Assembly: GCA_002340925.1 (NCBI GenBank)
Contig: DDMR01000036.1
Coordinates: 5,296 to 10,395 of the forward strand
Origin: Actinobacteria bacterium UBA2541
GTDB taxonomy: Bacteria > Actinomycetota > Actinomycetes > Nanopelagicales > Nanopelagicaceae
Length of the DNA: 5,100 nucleotides
Direction of reading: 5' to 3'
The first letter of the stretch is position 1. The number at the start of each line of letters is the position of its first letter. Both the position numbers and the translations under genes were made by a program. Below the pieces are notes generated by a model. The model searched no databases and was not told the DNA's origin. It saw only the letters and a program-made list of their open reading frames with translations. This document shows, piece by piece, positions 1 through 5,100 of the stretch.

Positions 1-1253
1 TCATCAAAGCGGGCTCGAATTTCGATTACTGCCAATACCTGTTTTCCGGCTTCTGCCGCTTCAATCAGCGCTTCAACAATCGGTGAATCTCCAGATGTTC
101 GATATAAAGTTTGTTTGATCGCAAGAACATGCGGATCGGTAGCCGCAGATTCGATAAATCGCACAACCGAAGAGCTAAAGGATTCATATGGATGATGCAG
201 GATTATTTCGCGGCGTTTTATTGCTTCAAAGAAGGCTTCGGTTGAATCTGGTTCCACATCACGCAAATCCCAAGCTACTTGACTTCTGAATGCTTCAAAC
301 TTTAAATCAGGTCGATCAATATCTGCAATCTGATTTAGCCCAGTCAAATCAAGTGGCTCTGGATATTTACTTATATCCTCATCTTTAATCTTCAACTCTT
401 CTTTTAAAGTTTCTAAAAGTTCGTCATCCATGCCCGACCCAACCTCTAGTCGGACTGGTGGCCCAAACTTTCTGCGCAGCAACTCTTGCTCCATACTTGC
501 GAGCAAATCTTCAGACTCTTCTTCCTCAAGTTCTAGATCGGCATTTCTAGTAATTCTAAAGGTGTAAACATTTGAAATTTCCATGCCCGGAAAAAGTTCG
601 GCAATATTTGCCGTAATCACTTGCTCGAGAGGAATGTATCTACGGTCATCGCTAGTTGATGTAACTACAAATCTTGCTAAGTTTGATGGGACCTTAACCC
701 GAGCAAAAAGTTCGACCCCAGTCTCAGGGTTTTTTACAATCACAGCGAGATTAAGGGAGAGCCCAGAAATATAAGGAAATGGGTGTGAAGGATCGATTGC
801 AAGCGGTGTCAGAACCGGAAAAATCTGTTTATGAAAAATATCGGTTGCAAGCTCGCGCTCTTTTGAATTTAGCTCATCCCAGCGGACGATATTTATTCCC
901 TCTTTAGAAAGTTTAAGGTGAACATCTTCGTGAAAACATTTACTCTTTCGAGATATCAACTCTTCGGTTTTAATTGAAAGTTCTTTCATCAATTCAGTTG
1001 GCGTAAATCCCGCAGTATTTGCCTTTGCAATTCCAGATTCTAATTTGTTCTTCAGTGAAGCTACACGGATCATGTAAAAGTCATCTAGATTTGAGGAGAA
1101 GATTGCCAAGAATCGGCAGCGCTCCAAAAGTGGAATTGATTTATCTTCGGCTAATTCCAGAACTCGCTGGTTAAAAGCCAACCAACTAAGTTCGCGGTCT
1201 ACCAAAATCTCTCTTGGATTACTCACATCAATTTGATGGACCTGGGAAGCCAT
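1..1253 (-). CDS. ppk: Polyphosphate kinase 1 (PPK1), N-terminal 417 residues, cut by the window edge
   Basis: PPK1 reversibly transfers the gamma-phosphate of ATP to inorganic polyphosphate and is usually membrane-associated. Translation from the ATG at 1253 gives an uninterrupted frame to the left edge. Recognisable PPK1 signatures are RELSWLAFN (about residues 20-28), SNLDDFY (54-60; N55 matches the ATP-contacting Asn45 of E. coli PPK), HHPYESF (353-359), TLYR (R385) and RARFD at the very end (R415). The 30-residue spacing of R385 and R415 equals that of the Mg-binding Arg375 and Arg405 of E. coli. The phosphorylated catalytic histidine (E. coli His435) should lie about 30 residues past the edge, so it cannot be checked here. 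The start is the first in-frame start codon after a TGA about 50 nt upstream, and it has a good ribosome binding site. The gene is divergent from mreB. The family assignment is very secure; whether the gene is intact beyond the edge is unknown. Confidence 0.96.
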   Translation of the reverse strand, partial: MASQVHQIDVSNPREILVDRELSWLAFNQRVLELAEDKSIPLLERCRFLAIFSSNLDDFYMIRVASLKNKLESGIAKANTAGFTPTELMKELSIKTEELISRKSKCFHEDVHLKLSKEGINIVRWDELNSKERELATDIFHKQIFPVLTPLAIDPSHPFPYISGLSLNLAVIVKNPETGVELFARVKVPSNLARFVVTSTSDDRRYIPLEQVITANIAELFPGMEISNVYTFRITRNADLELEEEESEDLLASMEQELLRRKFGPPVRLEVGSGMDDELLETLKEELKIKDEDISKYPEPLDLTGLNQIADIDRPDLKFEAFRSQVAWDLRDVEPDSTEAFFEAIKRREIILHHPYESFSSSVVRFIESAATDPHVLAIKQTLYRTSGDSPIVEALIEAAEAGKQVLAVIEIRARFD

Positions 1254-1262
1254 ATTCCAATT

Positions 1263-1269
1263 CTCCCCT
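1263..1269 (-). promoter_or_regulatory. Ribosome binding site of ppk
   Basis: On the minus strand the sequence AGGGGAG lies 9 nt before the ppk ATG and contains the GGAG core of a Shine-Dalgarno site. It supports the start at 1253. The same bases form part of an 11-bp motif (CTCCCCTAGAT on the plus strand) that occurs again at 1390-1400. Confidence 0.7.
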
Positions 1270-1270
1270 A

Positions 1271-1318
1271 GATGTATGAACGGGAGGTAATCGGGAGGTA
1301 ATCAGAGCACGAATGAAC
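1271..1318 (-). promoter_or_regulatory. Candidate PHO-box-like operator upstream of ppk (11-nt direct repeat units)
   Basis: Read toward ppk, three contiguous 11-nt units are seen: GATTACCTCCC (1303-1293), GATTACCTCCC (1292-1282) and GTTCATACATC (1281-1271). A further GTTCATTCGTG (1318-1308) lies 4 nt upstream of them. In Streptomyces the response regulator PhoP binds PHO boxes built of 11-nt direct repeats with a GTTCA-type 5' half, and ppk is among its reported targets. The unit length, the GTTCAT halves and the target gene all fit. The two GATTACC units match the consensus only partly. The array ends 17 nt before the ppk start codon, closer than expected for an activator site overlapping a -35 box. 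It could instead repress, or it could be another regulator's site. The repeats are seen directly; the PhoP assignment is an inference. Confidence 0.45.
1281..1302. repeat. Perfect 11-bp tandem duplication in the ppk-mreB intergenic region
   Basis: CGGGAGGTAAT occurs twice head to tail with no mismatch (1281-1291 and 1292-1302), and the next base also continues the period. It lies between the divergent ppk and mreB starts, outside both coding regions. It forms the core of the candidate operator described for 1271-1318. Confidence 0.9.
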
Positions 1319-1414
1319 CAGCGCAATGCCACCCCGTTATTCACCCAATCTGACCTTACGTTGAAAGCCAGGTTGGGTCTAAAGTCGAACTCCCCTAGAT
1401 ACGCAGTTGATGGC

Positions 1415-1418
1415 GAGG
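1415..1418 (+). promoter_or_regulatory. Ribosome binding site of mreB
   Basis: GAGG lies 8 nt before the ATG at 1427. It is a modest but correctly spaced Shine-Dalgarno core and supports that start. Confidence 0.55.
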
Positions 1419-1426
1419 TTCGATAA

Positions 1427-2446
1427 ATGCAAAATCCATTTGGTCGCAATCTCGCCATTGACATTGGAACTGCAAACACAGTTATTTACCAATCAAATGG
1501 TGGAATTGTTCTAAATGAACCTAGCATTGTTTGTATAAATACTGATACCGGGGAAATTCTCTCAGTCGGTCACGAAGCCAGAAAAATGGTTGGCCGAACA
1601 CCTGCACATATAGTTTCGATTAAGCCACTTAAAGATGGAGTGGTAGCAGATTTTGAGACCGCGCAAAAAATGTTGCGAATGTTTATGGCAAAGGTTGGAG
1701 TTAAAAGACTCTTCACAAAACCAATTGTCGTCGTTGCGGTTCCACCAGTTGTGACATCGGTTGAACATCGAGCAATTAAAGATGCAGCCTATGCTGCTGG
1801 TGCAAAAAAAGTTTACATAATGGAAGAACCAATGGCAGCGGCTATAGGTGCCGGACTTCCGATTCAGGAACCAATCGGTTCGATGATTGTTGATATTGGT
1901 GGTGGGACAACAGATGTTGCGGTAATTTCACTGGGTGGAATCGTAACTTCAAGATCTGTTCGAGTCGGTGGTGATGCTTTTGATGCTGCGATTGTTAATT
2001 ACATCAAGAGTGCTTATAACTTAATGATTGGTGAGCGGACCGCTGAAGAATTAAAGATGGCAATTGGATCAGCAGCCAAATTAAGCGGTGAAAGTGCTGC
2101 TCGTATTCGCGGTCGAGATTTAGTATCAGGATTGCCAAAGGATCTCATGGTTTCACCTGAAGAAATCCGCAGTGCTATTGAAGATCAACTTCTAAAAATA
2201 ATTGCTGCAATTAAGGCGACGCTAGATGAAACTCCACCAGATCTTGTTGCTGATTTATCTCGCACTGGAATTGTGCTTGCTGGCGGTGGCGCCTTGCTCA
2301 AAGGTTTGTGCGAACGTTTAACTAAGGAGACCGGAATGCCGGTGCGAGTTGCTGAAGATCCGCTTTACTCTGTTGTTAATGGCGCTGGAAAATGTGTTGA
2401 AAACATTGGCCTGCTGCAACAAATTTTGGCACCTGAAAAGCGTTAA
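1427..2446 (+). CDS. mreB: Rod shape-determining protein MreB (bacterial actin)
   Basis: MreB is an ATP-dependent actin homologue that forms membrane-bound filaments guiding lateral cell-wall synthesis. The 339 residues match the usual family length. Visible elements are the phosphate-1 loop DIGTANT (12-18), the EEPMAAAIGAG segment (133-143), the phosphate-2 loop DIGGGTTDVA (156-165), the VGGDAFD block (180-186) and the adenosine-site glycine loop GIVLAGGGALLKG (281-293). L95-F96, just before KPIVVVAVP, sits where Thermotoga MreB has its hydrophobic membrane-insertion loop. An oddity is that the usual VPSG(I/V)TEVE motif reads VPPVVTSVE (105-113), so the Ser-Gly pair is lost. The gene stands alone: ppk is divergent upstream, a hydrolase converges downstream, and neither mreC, mreD, rodA nor a PBP gene is adjacent. 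The assignment to the MreB/Mbl family is firm; MreB versus Mbl cannot be settled from sequence alone. Confidence 0.95.
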   Translation: MQNPFGRNLAIDIGTANTVIYQSNGGIVLNEPSIVCINTDTGEILSVGHEARKMVGRTPAHIVSIKPLKDGVVADFETAQKMLRMFMAKVGVKRLFTKPIVVVAVPPVVTSVEHRAIKDAAYAAGAKKVYIMEEPMAAAIGAGLPIQEPIGSMIVDIGGGTTDVAVISLGGIVTSRSVRVGGDAFDAAIVNYIKSAYNLMIGERTAEELKMAIGSAAKLSGESAARIRGRDLVSGLPKDLMVSPEEIRSAIEDQLLKIIAAIKATLDETPPDLVADLSRTGIVLAGGGALLKGLCERLTKETGMPVRVAEDPLYSVVNGAGKCVENIGLLQQILAPEKR

Positions 2447-2452
2447 ACAAGG

Positions 2453-3229
2453 CTACTTCCAGCTGACTGGTGTCTCATATTTTGCACTTCGGCCATCTCC
2501 AGAAGAGCGGCCGCGAATCCGTCGCCAGATCCAAGGAATCACAAAGGAAATAATCCAAAATAGATTTTCGCTATTTTTTCTAACCCAGGATTTCTTGCGC
2601 GCTGGTGCAAGTGGAATTTTCCAGTTGGGATCAAAATCTTTGCCAAGTTTCTCTAACACAGCTTGTGATAGGCGCCAGTGACCATCAGAATTTAGGTGCA
2701 ACCGGTCTTTTGCAAGAAAGCGCAAATCTGCCAACCATTTTGCATCATCCGCTTCAATAATAATCGCCCCATATTTTTTTGCTACGTCACGAACATTTAC
2801 ATTGAATGCGCTAAATCTTTCGTGCCAAAGCTGAGCAGTCTTGCCATTTCCTTCAACTCGGTCAACTACAGTAAAAACAATTAGCGTTGCTTGTGTTTTA
2901 GCTAACTCGCTTATACCTTTTTCATACTTAGCAAATGCGGCATCTGCTTGATAGTTGGGGCGCAACACATCATTTGCACCAGCGTGAAATGAGACCAAAG
3001 TTTCTGGGCCTGTGATGTATGCACCCGCGGCAGGAATCTGATCATCAATAACTTGGTTGAGCAATTTTCCGCGAATAGCTAAATTAGTATAAGTAAAATT
3101 TGGATTGGCTTTAGCAAGCGTATCTGCGGTTCGATCTGCCCAGCCCCGGTATTTACCATCAACTATTTCATCACACATGCCCTCGGTCATTGAATCTCCG
3201 AGTGCGATAAATCTTGTGAACGCTGTCAT
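2453..3229 (-). CDS. SGNH/GDSL-family hydrolase (lipase/esterase-like), substrate unknown
   Basis: This 258-residue protein carries the four SGNH blocks: GDSMTEG with the nucleophile Ser13 (11-17), NLAIRGK supplying the oxyanion Gly54 (49-55), GAND with Asn86 (84-87) and DRLHLN with Asp175 and His178 (175-180). Family members hydrolyse ester bonds of lipids, acyl chains or acetylated sugars; the substrate here cannot be deduced. No signal peptide is visible, so it is probably cytoplasmic. The C-terminus has a hydrophobic aromatic stretch (222-235) followed by RRIRGRSSGDGR (236-247), an ending I recall from actinobacterial SGNH hydrolases. The ATG at 3229 was chosen because it starts 2 nt after the rlmB stop and leaves the catalytic block near the N-terminus, as is usual. 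An in-frame TTG at 3259 would add 10 residues overlapping rlmB and looks less likely. It is probably co-transcribed with rlmB and cysS. The stop codon (TAG) lies 6 bp from that of convergent mreB. Confidence 0.9.
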   Translation of the reverse strand: MTAFTRFIALGDSMTEGMCDEIVDGKYRGWADRTADTLAKANPNFTYTNLAIRGKLLNQVIDDQIPAAGAYITGPETLVSFHAGANDVLRPNYQADAAFAKYEKGISELAKTQATLIVFTVVDRVEGNGKTAQLWHERFSAFNVNVRDVAKKYGAIIIEADDAKWLADLRFLAKDRLHLNSDGHWRLSQAVLEKLGKDFDPNWKIPLAPARKKSWVRKNSENLFWIISFVIPWIWRRIRGRSSGDGRSAKYETPVSWK

Positions 3230-3231
3230 GG

Positions 3232-4056
3232 TTACTTTGCCCGCTTCTCGGCAATCCAATACATAACAATCGCAGTAGCAACACTGGCATTTAAGGATTC
3301 AACATCAGATTGCATTGGAATTGAAAGAATCAAATCGCACTTCTCTTTTACTAATCGAGACAAACCTTTACCTTCACTGCCAACAATTAAGTAAACCGAT
3401 TCAGTTGCTAGCGAAAATCCAGGAAGTGATTCTTGACCTTCGGCATCAAGACCAACAACGAAGAAACCAGCCTTTTTCGCATCTTCTATTGATCTGACCA
3501 TATTTGTTACCTGCGAAATCGGAAGTCTTGCTGCGGCGCCAGCTGATGATTTCCAAGCTGATCCAGTCATTGCCGCATTACGTCGTTCCGGAATTATGAC
3601 TCCATGTGCACCGAATGCGGCAGCGCTTCGAACAATTGCGCCAAGGTTATGTGGATCGGTTACACCATCTAAACCAATTAGCAGACCAGGCTTTGTTGCA
3701 CTAAGTAAAACTGCTTCGAAATCTTTATATTGAAATGGTTTGATAATTAGCGCGATACCTTGATGATTTGTTGTGCCAGTGACACCATCTAGTTGGCCGC
3801 GTGGAACTTCTTTAATTCCTAAATCCTGATTCTTAGCTAAACGAAGTGCTTCAGTCATGCGCTCATCAATTTCAGCACGCTCGGCTATCAACAATTCCTT
3901 CGCAGGAATCTTGGCGCGAAGCGCTTCGACAACACTGTTGCGACCAGCGACTGCATCGTTGTTTGCTCGGGTTTCTAAACGAGACTCTGGTTTTCGGTTT
4001 GTGGGTCTGCGAGATGGTGCAACTGCAGCTTCACGACGTTTTTTTCCGGGGCGCAT
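3232..4056 (-). CDS. rlmB: 23S rRNA (guanosine-2'-O-)-methyltransferase RlmB, SpoU/TrmH family
   Basis: RlmB uses S-adenosylmethionine to methylate the ribose 2'-OH of a guanosine in the peptidyl-transferase region of 23S rRNA (G2251 in E. coli). The 274 residues comprise a short basic tail (1-30), an L30e-like substrate-binding domain starting at AVAGRNSVVEAL (about 35-46) and ending near residue 105, and a C-terminal SPOUT knotted domain (about 123-270). The three SpoU motifs are present: DPHNLGAIVRSA (134-145, with N137 and R143), IVGSEGKGLS (224-233) and SIPMQSDVESLNASVA (245-260). Actinobacterial homologues often have a longer basic N-terminal extension, so this one is compact. The ATG at 4056 follows the cysS stop by 18 nt and the TAA is 2 nt before the hydrolase ATG, which indicates an operon. 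A pairing of cysS with a TrmH-family methylase is known in actinobacteria such as Mycobacterium. The family is certain; the exact target nucleotide is inferred from homology. Confidence 0.93.
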   Translation of the reverse strand: MRPGKKRREAAVAPSRRPTNRKPESRLETRANNDAVAGRNSVVEALRAKIPAKELLIAERAEIDERMTEALRLAKNQDLGIKEVPRGQLDGVTGTTNHQGIALIIKPFQYKDFEAVLLSATKPGLLIGLDGVTDPHNLGAIVRSAAAFGAHGVIIPERRNAAMTGSAWKSSAGAAARLPISQVTNMVRSIEDAKKAGFFVVGLDAEGQESLPGFSLATESVYLIVGSEGKGLSRLVKEKCDLILSIPMQSDVESLNASVATAIVMYWIAEKRAK

Positions 4057-4074
4057 TTTAGTTTCGTTTCTCTT

Positions 4075-5100
4075 TTAGTTTACGGTCCAGCGCGAGCCGG
4101 TTGGGGTATCTTCGATGGTAATTCCAAGTGCGGTAAGTGAATCTCTAATCGCATCACTTGCTGCAAAATCTTTACGTGCCCGAGCTGCATTTCGTTGCTC
4201 AAGAGCCAGTGAAATTAGACCATCTAGCACTTCACTCTTTGCGCTATTTGAATTAGCAAAAATTGGATCAAATGGATCACAACCCAAAATTCCTAATGCA
4301 CCACGAACTTCGCTAGCACTCTTTGCAAGTGCGGTTAAGTCATTTTCAGTAATTGCGGTATTGCCGATTCGCACTAGTTCGGAAATATCGGCAAGTGCTT
4401 GTGGCACTGCTAAATCGTTATTCATCGCTGTTGCAAATTGGGCAGAAATACTTGGCTCAATCTCTGCCTTTAAAATCTCTTTGGCTCGCTGTAAAAAGCC
4501 TTCAATTCTGCGGAAATTTACCGATGATTCTTCAAGTGCTTCAAATGAAAATTCCAACATTGAACGGTAGTGAGCGCTTCCTAAATACCAACGTAATTCA
4601 ATGCCACGAACCTTCTTTAAAATTTCCATGACTTGAAGTGAGTTTCCAAGTGACTTACTCATCTTTTCGCCAGAAGTTGTAACCCAAGCGTTGTGCATCC
4701 AGATCTTTGCAAAGGCCCAACCGGCAGATTCAGATTGAGCTATTTCATTCTCGTGATGCGGAAAAATTAAATCTAAGCCGCCGCCATGAATATCAAAGGC
4801 TTCACCTAAATAGGCATGCGCCATTGCCGAACATTCCAAGTGCCAACCTGGTCGGCCATCACCCCAAGGTGTTGGCCAAGATGGATCTCCTGGTTTTGCC
4901 GCTTTCCAAAGTGCAAAGTCGCGCGGATCTTTTTTGTAAGTTAAATCTGCATCATCCGCTGATTGCAGATCATCGAGTTTCTGATTTGAAAGAGTTAGAT
5001 AAGACTTTAATTTTCGCACCTCTAGATAAACATCGCCGTTGCCTGGCGCATAAGCACTGCCGTTGGCAATCAGCTTCTCCATAAGTTGAATCATCTGCGT
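4075..5100 (-). CDS. cysS: Cysteinyl-tRNA synthetase (CysRS), C-terminal 341 residues, 5' end cut by the window edge
   Basis: CysRS is a class I synthetase that charges tRNA-Cys with cysteine in the cytoplasm. The open frame runs through to the right edge. The first ATG in view (5094) is internal, because Thr-Gln codons precede it in frame and about 120 residues, including the HIGH motif and the first zinc ligand, are missing. Numbering from the visible edge, WHLECSAMA gives Cys90 and FPHHENE gives His115 and Glu119. Their spacing equals that of the E. coli zinc ligands Cys209, His234 and Glu238. KMSKS (146-150) is the ATP-binding loop. The helical domain then follows, with a C-terminal RNAARARKDFAASDAIRD segment (about 303-320) typical of CysRS. 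The actinobacterial paralogue MshC (mycothiol ligase) was considered, but the full C-terminal domain and the rlmB neighbour favour CysRS. It is likely the first visible gene of the leftward cysS-rlmB-hydrolase operon. Confidence 0.95.
   Translation of the reverse strand, partial: TQMIQLMEKLIANGSAYAPGNGDVYLEVRKLKSYLTLSNQKLDDLQSADDADLTYKKDPRDFALWKAAKPGDPSWPTPWGDGRPGWHLECSAMAHAYLGEAFDIHGGGLDLIFPHHENEIAQSESAGWAFAKIWMHNAWVTTSGEKMSKSLGNSLQVMEILKKVRGIELRWYLGSAHYRSMLEFSFEALEESSVNFRRIEGFLQRAKEILKAEIEPSISAQFATAMNNDLAVPQALADISELVRIGNTAITENDLTALAKSASEVRGALGILGCDPFDPIFANSNSAKSEVLDGLISLALEQRNAARARKDFAASDAIRDSLTALGITIEDTPTGSRWTVN

Larger units (their letters stand above)
1263..1400. repeat. Pair of 11-bp direct repeats CTCCCCTAGAT (1263-1273 and 1390-1400)
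   Basis: The same 11-mer is found at 1263-1273 and 1390-1400, 127 bp apart and in the same orientation, near the two ends of the 173-bp divergent region. The left copy contains the ppk ribosome binding site on the minus strand. The right copy ends 26 nt before the mreB start codon. Flanking bases are only loosely similar, so this is not simply a long duplication. Its role is unknown: it could be a second regulator site or chance. Confidence 0.6.

Noticed and set aside
1373..1401. Possible mreB promoter: TTGGGT, 17-nt spacer, TAGATA
   Set aside because: The spacing and distance to the start are good, but the -10 lacks the final T of the TANNNT consensus and both boxes match only about half the consensus. 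An alternative (TTACGT at 1356, TAAAGT at 1380, 18-nt spacer) is equally weak. Neither can be asserted without transcription-start data.
1228..1479. 83-residue minus-strand open frame spanning the ppk-mreB intergenic region
   Set aside because: It overlaps the starts of both ppk and mreB in another frame, has no recognisable domain, and would run through the regulatory repeats. It is best explained as a chance frame.
2459..2470. CCAG-CTGA-CTGG mini-hairpin just past the mreB stop
   Set aside because: A 4-bp stem without a following T-run is too weak to call a terminator.
2490..2513. CGGCC / GGCCG inverted repeat as a terminator for mreB or the hydrolase
   Set aside because: The stem is only 5 bp with a 14-nt loop and no T-run, and it lies within the codons of the conserved RGRSSGDGR tail.
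2349..2681. 110-residue plus-strand open frame across the mreB-hydrolase junction
   Set aside because: It overlaps the end of mreB in another frame and is antisense to the conserved end of the hydrolase. No family features are visible.
4115..4570. 151-residue plus-strand open frame inside cysS
   Set aside because: It lies wholly antisense to a well-conserved part of CysRS and its Ser/Ala/Arg-rich composition is typical of a complement-strand shadow.
4707..5084. 125-residue plus-strand open frame inside cysS
   Set aside because: It is antisense to the zinc-binding region of CysRS, is His/Arg/Leu-rich and has no recognisable motif.

Overview
The window looks like a piece of chromosome from a streamlined, fairly low-GC actinobacterium, for example a freshwater acI / Nanopelagicales-type lineage. 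This is an inference. It rests on the actinobacterial style of every protein, the cysS-rlmB gene pair familiar from that phylum, a GC content I judge by eye to be in the low-to-mid 40s percent, and very tight gene packing. No database search was possible, so the genus is not certain.

Layout: (1) At 1-1253 on the minus strand is the N-terminal 417 residues of a type 1 polyphosphate kinase (ppk); its C-terminal half lies beyond the left edge. (2) At 1254-1426 is a 173-bp divergent intergenic region. It holds a perfect 11-bp tandem duplication that, read toward ppk, forms a run of 11-nt units resembling an actinobacterial PHO box. It also holds a second 11-bp motif repeated directly 127 bp apart. 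(3) At 1427-2446 on the plus strand is a full-length, solitary mreB with no mreC or mreD next to it. (4) From 2453 to the right edge is a compact leftward gene set: cysS (truncated at its N-terminus by the window edge), rlmB and an SGNH/GDSL hydrolase. The gaps are 18 and 2 nt, so they are probably co-transcribed. mreB and the hydrolase converge with only 6 bp between stop codons.

Function: the leftward set combines translation (cysteinyl-tRNA synthetase, 23S rRNA 2'-O-methyltransferase) with a lipase/esterase-like enzyme of unknown substrate. mreB is a cell-shape actin homologue. ppk stores phosphate as polyphosphate, and a phosphate-responsive operator in front of it would make biological sense. 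Apart from the regulatory repeats upstream of ppk, the window is ordinary core genome. I found no mobile element, CRISPR array, RNA gene, toxin-antitoxin pair or defence system, and nothing I would call a new biological system.
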